Source: CAZESH01 sp964514665 (GTDB lineage: Bacteria; Bacillota; Bacilli; Paenibacillales; KCTC-25726). Taken from it: a DNA stretch of 44,570 nucleotides. The notes under the pieces were generated by a model that searched no databases, was not told where the DNA came from, and was given only the letters and a program-made list of their open reading frames with translations. The stretch lies in assembly GCA_964514665.1 (NCBI GenBank), contig CAZESH010000003.1, positions 1 to 44,570 of the forward strand, in the 5' to 3' direction. Below, piece by piece: positions 8,289-17,054 of this stretch. Every line of letters begins with the position of its first letter. Position 1 is the stretch's first letter. A program made the translations under genes and the position numbers.

Positions 8289-8322
8289 CTGCGTTATTCC
8301 CCTATGCACAACTGTCTTTATA

Positions 8323-8347
8323 TAAAAAAACACCTGGATTCCAGGTG
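8323..8347 (-). terminator. Rho-independent terminator of the AbrB-CHAD gene
   Basis: The minus strand shows CACCTGGAATCCAGGTG (8331-8347) followed by seven U residues, 16 bases after the stop of the CHAD gene. Confidence 0.9.
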
Positions 8348-8362
8348 CTTCTTTATGGCTGT

Positions 8363-9583
8363 TTATTCCGCCAGCTGCAAGTCTATCCGTTCCACCTGTT
8401 CGTGCAGCTCGCCGCTCAGCTTCTCGATGACCTCCTGGATATGCTCCGCAGGTGCAGCCGCTTTTTTCCGATTGTTCTTGATCGTATTCAGCCAATCGTG
8501 AATATCGTTAATTTCTCCGAGCTCCCGCTGATACCGTTTGTATTTCTTCATCTTGGTTTTATAAATAGAATCGTATATGCCATTTAAATAACTATAAATG
8601 TAGTGCAGCGATTTGGCTTCAATTCTGACGGCATGAAGCGCCTTTAAGGCAGACTTCGAATTATTTCCATTTTCATCCGCGGCATGCCGGTAATCGCCAA
8701 CATGGGCTGCAAACATCTGCTCTAGCTGTTCCAACCGTTCTGCTATATTCAACGCCAACACATGGTTTTCCAGCTGTTCTTCTAAAAACCGCGTCCAGTC
8801 CATATTGAATGCATCATTGATAATGGCGGGAAGCTTTGCCGCAAGCTTAATCTGATATTTTTTGCGCTGCTGGCCCGCCCTGCCGCTGAAATCGCGGTAT
8901 ACTCCGGCATGCTCCTGGATAAGCTCCCGTTCGGCCTGCAGATCAAAAGCCTGCATAAGTACATCGCATTCCCTTACTTTACCAAGCTGCTTATGGGCTT
9001 GCCTGAGTCGATTCATCAGGATATGATCTTGATCCACCTCAAGAAAACGCAATAACGTTTCGATGCGCCGGCCCGATGCCCGGGCTTGATGAACATCTTC
9101 AACATCTTCAAAGGCGAGGCAGCTTTCGCAATAAGCCCTGTATTCTGAAACCAAGCGCTCCAGCTCGCTGTGCCATCTGGCAATGATCACCCGGTTCCCC
9201 GCAGCCAAACATTCTTCACAAAGAAAGCTCCCTTTGATTTCAAGCAGTGAATAGTCTGCGCCGCAAACCGCACAAGCACGGATGCGATGCTGCTGAAACA
9301 CAATATGCTCATCTTCAATTTTTCCCTCAATCGGCTTTCCTTTCTCCCAGTGCAATTGCTGGCGCAATTCAGCCGGAATCTGGAGGCGGCCGTCGGCAGC
9401 CAATGTTTTGACAGAATCTCCGGCATCCTTGTTTTTGGCTTTAGCTACCTGTATGCCCTGCCGGTCCGGAAGAAGGGTAATGGCAAGGCCATAGTCGCCA
9501 AATCCCAATATGTCACGCACTGCCTTGGGGATCAAAAGGCGGCCCATTTCATCCAGCTGTCTGAAAAACGGGTTGTTTTCCAT
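8363..9583 (-). CDS. AbrB-AbrB-zinc ribbon-CHAD fusion protein
   Basis: A 406-residue protein with an unusual order of parts. Residues 6-48 are an AbrB/SpoVT-type swapped-hairpin DNA-binding unit (RQLDEMGRLLIPKAVRDILG). Residues 56-97 look like a second, more diverged copy (LAADGRLQIPAELRQQL). C104-x2-C107 and C122-x2-C125 form a zinc-ribbon knuckle pair. From about 135 to 400 lies a CHAD domain: VHQARASGRRIETLLRFL, LGKVRECDVLMQ, LHAVRIEAKSLHYIYSYL and LGEINDIHDWLNTI are the conserved basic/helical repeats. CHAD domains bind inorganic polyphosphate through such basic residues. The combination suggests a transcription regulator responding to polyphosphate or docked to it; this is inference. 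AGGAGG lies 8 bases before the ATG. It is monocistronic. Confidence 0.85.
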   Translation of the reverse strand: MENNPFFRQLDEMGRLLIPKAVRDILGFGDYGLAITLLPDRQGIQVAKAKNKDAGDSVKTLAADGRLQIPAELRQQLHWEKGKPIEGKIEDEHIVFQQHRIRACAVCGADYSLLEIKGSFLCEECLAAGNRVIIARWHSELERLVSEYRAYCESCLAFEDVEDVHQARASGRRIETLLRFLEVDQDHILMNRLRQAHKQLGKVRECDVLMQAFDLQAERELIQEHAGVYRDFSGRAGQQRKKYQIKLAAKLPAIINDAFNMDWTRFLEEQLENHVLALNIAERLEQLEQMFAAHVGDYRHAADENGNNSKSALKALHAVRIEAKSLHYIYSYLNGIYDSIYKTKMKKYKRYQRELGEINDIHDWLNTIKNNRKKAAAPAEHIQEVIEKLSGELHEQVERIDLQLAE

Positions 9584-9659
9584 CTGTTATTCCTCCTCTT
9601 GAAAGGGTTAGAGGCCGGTCATTGGTTGGACATAGGAAAGATTAATAGAATTTGACTCC

Positions 9660-9668
9660 ATTATACCA
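9660..9668 (-). promoter_or_regulatory. Extended -10 promoter of the AbrB-CHAD gene
   Basis: TGGTATAAT on the minus strand is a perfect -10 with the TGN extension; no clear -35 is present. It lies about 77 bases upstream of the start codon. Confidence 0.5.
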
Positions 9669-9711
9669 AATTTCTGCCAAATGAAGCTTGAAATCGGATA
9701 AATACACGGAC

Positions 9712-9753
9712 AGCAAAAAGCTGCCTTCGTCTATTAAAGACTTGAAAGGCAGC
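9712..9753 (-). terminator. Terminator downstream of the beta-mannosidase gene
   Basis: GCTGCCTT (9720-9727 on the plus strand) pairs with AAGGCAGC (9746-9753). On the minus strand the stem is followed by UUUUU. It is 20 bases after the mannosidase stop. Confidence 0.8.
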
Positions 9754-9772
9754 AGCTCTCTTAAAACCTGCA

Positions 9773-12313
9773 TCAGCCGATGATATAATCTTTCATTGAA
9801 GATACATGCAGTGCTCCCGGTTTGGCAGGCGAGTAGTCATGCTGTCCCGGCTTCAGCGTCATAAATTGTACGGTTCGGGGAAATCCCGGAATCAAATCAA
9901 AATAATTGCTGCTGAATATGCCTTCCTCTGATGCGGACAAATACACTTGTTTGGCCAACCTATCCGTTTCCAGCCTGAACGCTGTGCCGTCGCTGCCTTC
10001 CACTTCCTGTACCGTGATATTCGCATGCGGCAGCGGCAAGTGTTGGATCGTCACAAAGTAATGCTCCTTGCTGTCCACAATCTCTCCACCCTCCACAAGC
10101 TGCGCAAGCAGCAAAACCGATGCCGGATCGCGGCCTTGGAGCAGATCCTCCACAAGCAAGGAATGTACGATTTGCGAACTTCCGGCCGCAATCTCCACCT
10201 CGCATGAAAATCGCTTCAGCAGTACGCCGCCCAGATCAAGCAGACTCACATGAAGCGTCGCTGCTGCAGGCTCAAGCTTATCCGACACGGTGTAAATATC
10301 CACATGATCGCCGCTTGTACCGTCGATTGAGAGCATCACATCCTGATAGCTTGTCTTCGCGTAGTACTGCAGCGCCTTCCATCTGCCGAAATAGTCCATG
10401 CCTGCCCATGACGCCACGGGCCAGCAGTCATTCATTTGCCAATACAGCGTCCCCATGCAGTACGGTTTCTTTCTGCGGTGCGCCTCGATTGCCGTTTTCA
10501 TCGCTTCCGCCTGCAGCAATTGGCTCATATACAGAAACGACGGGAAATCCTTCGACTGCGGCATATATAAATCCATGTAATCCTTGATGATTTGATTGCC
10601 GCGCTTGTTTTTCTGATGCCCCAGCATCACCTCGGATTGAAGCGCCATATCGTCTTCTTCCGCATAAGAGCGCACGGTTTTATATTCCGGGAAAGACTGG
10701 AAGCCGTACTCGCTCATAAAACGGCCGACATACCTGTTGTAGTTTTCGAAGGGCTCTATGGCATGCCACACGCCCCAGTAGTGGATATCGCCTTTCTTCG
10801 CATCATTCGAGGAGTGCTGCCCGGCATCGCCTGACGGTTCTGCCAGCGGCGAGGAAGGCCAATAATCGATGCCCGGAGAAAATTGTGCCACCGCTTCGGG
10901 CAGAATTTGATGAAACACCGTTTCATAAGCCTGCCAAATTTGATCACGAACGTCCGCCGTATATTGTTTCTTCCAGCCCCAACCGCCCTCTTCATTGTAC
11001 TGCGACCAGGCCACATCGATTTCATTGTTCCCGCACCAAAGCGCAATACAGGGATGGTTTCGCAGCCGCTTCACATTGTATTCCGCTTCCAGGCTGACGT
11101 TTTTCAGGAACGCTTTGTCTCCCGGATACATGCTGCAGGCAAACATGAAGTCCTGCCAAACCAGCAGGCCGTATTCGTCGCACAGCTCATAAAAGGCATC
11201 CTGCTCATAAATACCGCCGCCCCAAACGCGAAGCATGTTCATGTTGGAGGCTGCCGCGCTTGCAATTTCATGCTTGTAACGCTCGTAGGTGACTTCCGTG
11301 ACAAAGCTGTCATTCGGAATGTGATTGGCGCCTTTGGCAAATACGGGCACGCCATTAAGCTCGATATAAAAAGCGGCGCCGTACTCGTCGGGAGTCCGAA
11401 TCAGCTTGACCGACCGCAGTCCCGTGCGCACGGACCGTTCAGCCGCGATCGTCCCATTTTGCCGCAATGCTGCAGTAAACGTGTATTGATGCTGCTCTCC
11501 AAGCCCTCTGCTCCACCAAAGTTTCGGCGCATCCAGCTTGGCGGAAAGCTCAAGGGTTTGGAGACCGGGAGTCAGTCGGACCTTCTTGTGCCACAGCTTT
11601 CCTTCCGCAGACAGCCGCAAGTCGCCTTCCCAGTCTGCATCGGACTCCACTTCCACCACCGCTGTAACGTTCGCGTGCTGCTGCGTCACCTCGTCCTGAC
11701 GCACATACAAATCGGCAATCCGGGGTCCGGACCAGCCTTCCAAACGAACCTCCCGCCAAATGCCGCTTGTCACAAATCGCGGTCCCCAATCCCAACCGTA
11801 ATGATAGGGGGCTTTCCGTGCGAATACACTCAGCTTCTGATCGCCAAGCTCTCCCATCTCCGATTCGTCATTGGCTGCCGGCAGCCCATAGCCAAGCTTC
11901 TCCAGTTTGGGCAAATCTTCCTTGATCGGAGAACGGAACTTCACATGCAGTTCATTTTTTCCAAGCTTTATATAGGGCTTTACATCCGCCTTCCATGCAC
12001 GAAACATATTGTCCGCCGAAAAAAGCAAATGACCGTTTAAATACACATCCGCATACGTATCCAAGCCATCAAAAACAAGATCCAACCGACGCTCTGACAA
12101 CCCTTCCTGCGCTGCTTCAAATTCGCACTTGTACTCCCAATCCCGCTTGTCGATCCACTGCAGCTTTTTCTCATTCGTTCCATAAAAGGGATCTGATATC
12201 ATGCCGTTTTCCAACAAATCCGTGTGCACGCATCCCGGCACTTTGGCCGGCAGCCATTGCGGTTCATCCGCACCCTTAAACACCCAATCATTCTTTAATA
12301 GTTGTTTGTACAT
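9773..12313 (-). CDS. Beta-mannosidase, glycoside hydrolase family 2
   Basis: An 846-residue GH2 enzyme with no signal peptide, so intracellular. The N-terminal jelly-roll domain includes VPGCVHTDLLENG and YHYGWDWGPRF, typical of beta-mannosidases. The TIM barrel has MNMLRVWGGGIYEQDAFYE, then ALWCGNNEID with the acid/base Glu at about 431 and RFMSEYGFQSFPE with the nucleophile Glu at about 535. It removes terminal beta-D-mannose from oligosaccharides imported by the cell. I start at the ATG 12313, with GGAGG 8 bases upstream. The longer open frame to 12352 would begin inside the -10 box. It is transcribed in the same direction as the LacI regulator but from its own promoter. Confidence 0.93.
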   Translation of the reverse strand: MYKQLLKNDWVFKGADEPQWLPAKVPGCVHTDLLENGMISDPFYGTNEKKLQWIDKRDWEYKCEFEAAQEGLSERRLDLVFDGLDTYADVYLNGHLLFSADNMFRAWKADVKPYIKLGKNELHVKFRSPIKEDLPKLEKLGYGLPAANDESEMGELGDQKLSVFARKAPYHYGWDWGPRFVTSGIWREVRLEGWSGPRIADLYVRQDEVTQQHANVTAVVEVESDADWEGDLRLSAEGKLWHKKVRLTPGLQTLELSAKLDAPKLWWSRGLGEQHQYTFTAALRQNGTIAAERSVRTGLRSVKLIRTPDEYGAAFYIELNGVPVFAKGANHIPNDSFVTEVTYERYKHEIASAAASNMNMLRVWGGGIYEQDAFYELCDEYGLLVWQDFMFACSMYPGDKAFLKNVSLEAEYNVKRLRNHPCIALWCGNNEIDVAWSQYNEEGGWGWKKQYTADVRDQIWQAYETVFHQILPEAVAQFSPGIDYWPSSPLAEPSGDAGQHSSNDAKKGDIHYWGVWHAIEPFENYNRYVGRFMSEYGFQSFPEYKTVRSYAEEDDMALQSEVMLGHQKNKRGNQIIKDYMDLYMPQSKDFPSFLYMSQLLQAEAMKTAIEAHRRKKPYCMGTLYWQMNDCWPVASWAGMDYFGRWKALQYYAKTSYQDVMLSIDGTSGDHVDIYTVSDKLEPAAATLHVSLLDLGGVLLKRFSCEVEIAAGSSQIVHSLLVEDLLQGRDPASVLLLAQLVEGGEIVDSKEHYFVTIQHLPLPHANITVQEVEGSDGTAFRLETDRLAKQVYLSASEEGIFSSNYFDLIPGFPRTVQFMTLKPGQHDYSPAKPGALHVSSMKDYIIG

Positions 12314-12352
12314 CCGATTATCCTCCAAGCATCCAACTTTTGATTTTCTCAA

Positions 12353-12382
12353 ATTATACCACCCTAATTCAACTTATGTAAA
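12353..12382 (-). promoter_or_regulatory. SigA-type promoter of the beta-mannosidase gene
   Basis: Minus strand: -35 TTTACA (12377-12382), 18-base spacer, -10 TATAAT (12353-12358). It gives a short leader of about 35 bases. Confidence 0.7.
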
Positions 12383-12404
12383 TTATTCAATAAAATGTTT
12401 ACAT
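12376..12404. promoter_or_regulatory. Candidate operator over the mannosidase -35 box
   Basis: ATGTAAA (12376-12382) and TTTACAT (12398-12404) form an inverted repeat with a 15-base gap that overlaps the -35. It is a plausible site for the adjacent LacI-family repressor, although LacI sites usually have a central CG and no gap, so the assignment is weak. Confidence 0.35.
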
Positions 12405-12424
12405 CTTGTTTCATTAAAGGACAT

Positions 12425-12463
12425 AAAAAACCGGAGGTCGGACACCGCTGTCTGACTTCCGAT
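12425..12463 (-). terminator. Rho-independent terminator of the LacI-family regulator gene
   Basis: The minus strand carries a 13-bp stem (CGGAAGTCAGACA with TGTCCGACCTCCG, allowing G-U) followed by six U residues. It lies 19 bases after the regulator's stop. Confidence 0.9.
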
Positions 12464-12481
12464 TGTAAATGATTCATTCCA

Positions 12482-13537
12482 TTAATTTTTATGCTGCCGC
12501 GATACAGCCTTGACGGAAAAACGCTCTATAAATTGCGTGGAGAGCTGTATCAGTTCCGGAAGCGCCTGCGGGTTTTCCAATCTACGGATCATCAGCTCGA
12601 CCGCCCTTGAACCCAGTTCCGTCTTCGGGACACTTACCGTCGTGAGCGGCGGCTTCATCATTTCCGCACTTTGGAGGTTGTCAAAGCCTATGATGGAAAT
12701 ATCTTCGGGGCACTTGATCCCCCAATCTTGGAAATCATTCATGACTTGAAAGGCAATCAGGTCATTGGCACAAAACAGTGCAGTGAAAGGTTCGTTCGAG
12801 CTGACAAAGCGTTTTAGCCGCTGAGCAAAATCAGAAGTCGTGTACATGCCGTTGGCGCTTGCGCCCATCCCTTCGATCACCGTGGTCTTAATCCCGACAC
12901 GATGAGCTGACTCATAGTCCTTCACCGCTTGGGAGAAGCCCCTCAGCCGCTCCGAAAAGCTCCATGCCGAATTCGCATCGCCGACATAAGCCGCATGTCT
13001 ATGGCCCGCTTCCAGCAAGAACGTGACGGCATGATACGCGCCCGCATAATTGTTGGACAGCACATGATCGAGCCGTGCATGCTGCATATTCGAATCTACC
13101 ATCACAATCGGAATCCGCTTCGTCTGCAGCGCCTGCAGGAAAATATCCGGCAGCTGCCCGAGCACAATGGCGCCGTCCATTTTATTCTCGTAAATACTGG
13201 AGGGGATCCCCTCCTTTTGCGACAGGTCAAGATCGATGCCGGAAAAAATCATCGTGCAATTGCGATTGGAGATTTCTTTGTCGATGCCGGAAATCACCTG
13301 TCCCCAATATTCAAAATCATTCAAATATGCCCTCGGCATAAGCACACCCAGATTGATGGATTTAGGGAGAAAAGGATTTTTGTTCGATCTGAACATATAT
13401 CCGAGCTCTTTTGAAGTTTCCAATATTTTCCTTCTTGTATTTTCGTTAACTGAAGGATTGTTGGACAGTGCTTTGGAGACGAGCGCTTTGGAGACGCTCA
13501 AATGATCCGCAATCATTTGCAGCGTTACTTTTTTCAT
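12482..13537 (-). CDS. LacI/GalR-family transcription regulator
   Basis: A 351-residue regulator. Residues 1-50 are the LacI helix-turn-helix and hinge (KKVTLQMIADHLSVSKALVSKALS, then VNENTRRKILETSKELGY). The rest is a periplasmic-binding-protein-like effector domain with GVLMPRAYLNDFEYWGQVISGIDKE at its start, and IIGFDNLQSAEMMKPPLTTVSVP near the end. It probably represses sugar catabolic genes, and the beta-mannosidase immediately downstream is the natural target. The ATG at 13537 is chosen because MKKVTLQ is the usual family start and GGAAGAAGG precedes it; a longer frame to 13555 exists. A terminator separates it from the mannosidase, so the two genes can be expressed independently. Confidence 0.9.
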   Translation of the reverse strand: MKKVTLQMIADHLSVSKALVSKALSNNPSVNENTRRKILETSKELGYMFRSNKNPFLPKSINLGVLMPRAYLNDFEYWGQVISGIDKEISNRNCTMIFSGIDLDLSQKEGIPSSIYENKMDGAIVLGQLPDIFLQALQTKRIPIVMVDSNMQHARLDHVLSNNYAGAYHAVTFLLEAGHRHAAYVGDANSAWSFSERLRGFSQAVKDYESAHRVGIKTTVIEGMGASANGMYTTSDFAQRLKRFVSSNEPFTALFCANDLIAFQVMNDFQDWGIKCPEDISIIGFDNLQSAEMMKPPLTTVSVPKTELGSRAVELMIRRLENPQALPELIQLSTQFIERFSVKAVSRQHKN

Positions 13538-13581
13538 TGGCCTTCTTCCATTCATAATAAGAGTAATCGAGATTTATATTA

Positions 13582-13610
13582 AGAATATACAACATTTAAA
13601 CTTTTTTCAA
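13582..13610 (-). promoter_or_regulatory. Possible promoter of the LacI-family regulator gene
   Basis: Minus strand: -35 TTGAAA (13605-13610), 17-base spacer, -10 TATTCT (13582-13587), about 45 bases before the start codon. The region is AT-rich, so chance matches are likely. Confidence 0.4.
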
Positions 13611-13621
13611 CTTTTTGTTGA

Positions 13622-13658
13622 GAAAAAGCATCTGTATGGCCAGCCATACCGATGCTTT
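13622..13658 (-). terminator. Terminator of the stalk-domain protein gene
   Basis: A 14-bp imperfect stem (AGCATCTGTATGGC with GCCATACCGATGCT) is followed on the minus strand by UUUUU. It is 17 bases after the stop codon. Confidence 0.85.
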
Positions 13659-13674
13659 CCTATTCATGCTGAAT

Positions 13675-15606
13675 CTATTGAAAGCTGAGCGAGTCAAAAG
13701 CATCCGACAACCGTTGGTTCGTTTCCTGGGTACTCACTGCATCGTCTACGATCAGATCTATTAAATAAGTGATCCCGTTCTTGGTAAGCACATAAGTCGT
13801 CGTTTTGTACTTAAATCCGCTGTCATTCAGACCGCCATACCCAAATTGCATTCCGGCAACGCCGGCTTTTGTAAATGTATGAGTGGCGTATACCGTAAAG
13901 CTGCTGTTCAGCTTCTTGTTGTTATCGAGAAAGTAATTCACTCTGCTGATGGCATCGTTGTAGCTTAATGTTTTACTGGAAACTATGCTGAAGGATCCTC
14001 CAATAAAATTATAGGATAAGCTCGAGCTGTCATTATTCGATGAAGGATTCCATAGTTTGGGAATTTCGATTGAATACCCATAGTCTTTATTATCAACCGT
14101 TTTCTTTGCCGTCCAATTTATCTTATTCGTGTCGCTGATAAAGCCGAATGTACGGTTAAGCTTGTCGGCATCAATGGTTATGGACTGCAGCATCGGCTCA
14201 ATCATGCTTTTCATTTTGGCCGAATCGGCCTTCTTGTAGGAATATGAAAAATTCAATTTATAATCGCCCTTGAATACATAAGCATCATAAATTTCTGTCC
14301 AGTTGTTGCCGTCAAAGGTGTAATCCATTAACCGGTATTCAGCCGGAGCTCCGGCTATGGTAGTGGTTTGCAGCGGACCCACCTGCCGATAACTCTCGGC
14401 AAAGGTTTGCTTGAATGTATCCTCCTCCCATTGCGACCATTGCTGCAAGGATTCACCTTTGTCGATAGAAGTCATAATGACATTCAAGTCGGCGGAATCA
14501 TTTTGGCTGTAGAAATATAACGAGCCGGAATCGGTACTTTTCTCCCAATTGGCGGGAAACTTGATGTTCATCCCGTAGCTGTCATTCTGATAGGTAATCA
14601 ACCCGTTCTGAACAATTGCAATGTCTTTCAACTTTTGGTCAGTATTGTTGTAAGAAGGCTGAAAGCTGTCCAGCAATTTTTGATAGTCGCTGTATTTGGT
14701 CGGGTCTTTGTAATCCGTTTCTTTTTTAATCACAAAATCAACATAATAGGTGGTGGTGCCTTTCAGAAATGCCCGGCTTATGGTGTATGTATTGTTTTGA
14801 TCCTTGTCTATGGTTTCCGCATACGCTATGGCATCCCCGTTTTTCACCGTCTTTTGTTCCAAAATCGTACCGCTGGCAGCATCGATTAACGATTGCAGCA
14901 AATCTTCCGGTGTATTTTTCGTTTGCTGATACACATAGATATTTATCCCAAACTCGCCTTTGACATCCGCGAATTGTATAAAATTACCGCGAAAGGACTG
15001 ATTGGTTTTGGTCAGTGTCGGATAATAATCCATGGACCACCCAAAATAACTGTCGCCGATCTTGCTCTTTCCTTGATCTTGAATAATCGAAGGCTGGGAA
15101 GCGGCAGCTTGTTCATCTTGCGTCAGCAAGGCTCCGGCAATCGTAACCATGGATGTTTTGCTGTCAAATTGAACCTCGGCGCCAAAGCTCTCCGAGATGA
15201 AGCGAAGCGGGACCATGGTCGTTCCGTTTTTCATCTGGGGAGCGACTGACAAATTTTGTTTTTTACTGTTCACCAGTGCCGATTTGCTGCCGATATGCAG
15301 TTCAATGATTTGATTGCCTCTTGTTAACAGGATGCCCTGTTTCGAAGCCACCCACTGCACTTTTGCGCCAAACGCCGTCGTGATGATTCTTAACGGCACA
15401 AATGTAGTGCCTTTAACGGTATAAGGCTTTTCCACGGCTATCGATTTCCCGTTTACTTCAACTGTATCCTGACCCAGCTTCAGCTGGACATGAATCTGAT
15501 TGTCCGCTGCTTGAGCTGCGGCCGACCCTTGAACGCCGACTGCGAATACCTGCAAAATAAACAGCATAATCAACACCATCATGAATCGATTGATTCGTTT
15601 GAACAT
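13675..15606 (-). CDS. Secreted stalk-domain protein with repeated PsbP-like modules
   Basis: A 643-residue exported protein. A signal peptide (residues 1-33, ending near AAAQAA) is followed by a copper amine oxidase N-terminal-like 'stalk' domain in two halves (TTFVPLRIITTAFGAKVQW and TTMVPLRFISESFGAEVQF). That module is common in cell-surface proteins of Paenibacillaceae. Residues about 190-640 contain three similar units starting at DSYFGWSMDYYPTL, DSYGMNIKFPANW and KDYGYSIEIPKLW, each resembling a PsbP/DUF1795-type fold. Function unknown; there are no catalytic motifs. It has AAGGAG 8 bases before the ATG. It follows the HtrA-like protease gene by 41 bases with no terminator between, so the two are probably one operon. 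Confidence 0.75.
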   Translation of the reverse strand: MFKRINRFMMVLIMLFILQVFAVGVQGSAAAQAADNQIHVQLKLGQDTVEVNGKSIAVEKPYTVKGTTFVPLRIITTAFGAKVQWVASKQGILLTRGNQIIELHIGSKSALVNSKKQNLSVAPQMKNGTTMVPLRFISESFGAEVQFDSKTSMVTIAGALLTQDEQAAASQPSIIQDQGKSKIGDSYFGWSMDYYPTLTKTNQSFRGNFIQFADVKGEFGINIYVYQQTKNTPEDLLQSLIDAASGTILEQKTVKNGDAIAYAETIDKDQNNTYTISRAFLKGTTTYYVDFVIKKETDYKDPTKYSDYQKLLDSFQPSYNNTDQKLKDIAIVQNGLITYQNDSYGMNIKFPANWEKSTDSGSLYFYSQNDSADLNVIMTSIDKGESLQQWSQWEEDTFKQTFAESYRQVGPLQTTTIAGAPAEYRLMDYTFDGNNWTEIYDAYVFKGDYKLNFSYSYKKADSAKMKSMIEPMLQSITIDADKLNRTFGFISDTNKINWTAKKTVDNKDYGYSIEIPKLWNPSSNNDSSSLSYNFIGGSFSIVSSKTLSYNDAISRVNYFLDNNKKLNSSFTVYATHTFTKAGVAGMQFGYGGLNDSGFKYKTTTYVLTKNGITYLIDLIVDDAVSTQETNQRLSDAFDSLSFQ

Positions 15607-15647
15607 TATACGCGCTCCTTCTCCTTGGCGATCTTAAGACGATGCCA

Positions 15648-16763
15648 TCATTTGCTTTTTTGCAGCACTATTGTTTTTTGCATAAGATCCCCATTGGATA
15701 AAATCGTGATTTTAATTTTATCCCCCGACTTATAATGCTTTAACTTTTCATTAAGATCCACTTTTGTCGAAATATTCTGCTTGTCAATCGAGTACAAGGC
15801 ATCGCCTTCCCTAATGCCGAGCTTCGCAGCTGCGGAATCCGGCTCCACCTTGGATACGATTAGCGGTTTGTCCGTGGAAAGTCCGATTACCGCTTCCCAG
15901 CTCTCCTCCACTTCAAATCCCAGGTAGGGCCGATTGACTTTGCCGTAGGTTTTAAGCTGATGCATCACATACTGCACCGTATTGGAAGGAATTGAAAATC
16001 CCAAGCTGTCCACGGTAACGTCGACGAATTTCATCGAATTGATCCCGATAATCTTGCCCTCTAAATTAACAAGCGGACCTCCGCTGTTGCCCGGATTTAT
16101 CGCCGCATCGGTTTGCAGCAGCCGGTAACCGGATTGTACCGCGCGATTGACGCCGCTGATCACACCGACTGTCGCTGAATTGGCCAAAGCAAAGGAAACC
16201 GGCGTCCCGATCGCGATTGCCTGTTGTCCAACCTGCACCTTGTCACTGTCCGCAAAGGTTGCCGGCTGCAGATGACTCGCATTGATTTTCAGAATCGCGA
16301 TATCACTTTCCGTGTCCATGAAGATTTTCTTGGCCTTGTACTGTTTTTGATTGTTCGTCAGTACCGTCACATCCTGCATTCCGTTCACAACATGGGCGTT
16401 GGTCACAATCCAGCCGTCCTCGGAAAAAATCACGCCGGTACCATGAGCGAGATTAAATCGATCGAGCTGTTGGTACGGTTCCTGATCAGGCTTGCCGATA
16501 ACCGCCACCACGGAAGGAGAAATGTGCTTGATGATCTCAGGTATGGCATTCCCGCTAACATAATGAAAGGTTTTCGTAGTTGAATCATATGTACCCTCAC
16601 CGCCGATGGCCTGAAGCAAGCTGCTGGCTTTTACATATACCGCTCCATTTATGACCGTTGCATCCATCGTTGAAGCTGAAGCGGACTGCGAAGCCGAGAC
16701 ATTCGTCTGAATTACCCAAAATGCGATAAATCCTGCCAACACTGCGGCACTATACTTTTTCAC
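15648..16763 (-). CDS. Secreted HtrA/DegP-like serine protease with PDZ domain
   Basis: A 371-residue S1C-type protease. The signal peptide spans residues 1-25. Residues 33-68 resemble half of a stalk domain (VYVKASSLLQAIGGEGTYD). The protease domain shows the complete triad: His in IVTNAHVVNG, Asp in TESDIAILKI, Ser in AINPGNSGGPLVNLEGK. A C-terminal PDZ domain (about 275-371) includes VEPDSAAAKLGIREGDAL. It likely degrades or refolds damaged proteins outside the membrane; a normal HtrA has a TM anchor, whereas this one has a cleavable leader. The start is a GTG with AGGTG 5 bases before it. It shares the stalk module and probably the transcript with the downstream gene. Confidence 0.87.
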   Translation of the reverse strand: MKKYSAAVLAGFIAFWVIQTNVSASQSASASTMDATVINGAVYVKASSLLQAIGGEGTYDSTTKTFHYVSGNAIPEIIKHISPSVVAVIGKPDQEPYQQLDRFNLAHGTGVIFSEDGWIVTNAHVVNGMQDVTVLTNNQKQYKAKKIFMDTESDIAILKINASHLQPATFADSDKVQVGQQAIAIGTPVSFALANSATVGVISGVNRAVQSGYRLLQTDAAINPGNSGGPLVNLEGKIIGINSMKFVDVTVDSLGFSIPSNTVQYVMHQLKTYGKVNRPYLGFEVEESWEAVIGLSTDKPLIVSKVEPDSAAAKLGIREGDALYSIDKQNISTKVDLNEKLKHYKSGDKIKITILSNGDLMQKTIVLQKSK

Positions 16764-17054
16764 CGGAACACCTGCCTTTTTTTTGTATATGGGTAAAAAT
16801 ATAACGATTAATAGACAGTATACATGAATTAGTCTACTACAAAAAGGTATATTCTACCATCAAAGCAAGCGAACCCATGAGCAATCAAATATGCATGGCA
16901 ATAGGTTTTAAGCCGTACTTGGAATTATTTCTCTCCAAACCTTCTTTATGTTATAATTTATGACATAAAATATATGCGGATTGCAAAAATAAAAGAAGAT
17001 TACAATTTTAATGTCATTTATTATGCCGCTGAAGGGGATGAAGGAGCTGCCGTT

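Noticed and set aside
10883..12040. 385-codon plus-strand frame over the beta-mannosidase gene
   Set aside because: Antisense shadow of a strongly supported GH2 gene.
16974..17054. N-terminal extension of the EAL protein
   Set aside because: No ribosome binding site at 16974, whereas AAGGAG stands 8 bases before the ATG at 17055, which also fits the family start.
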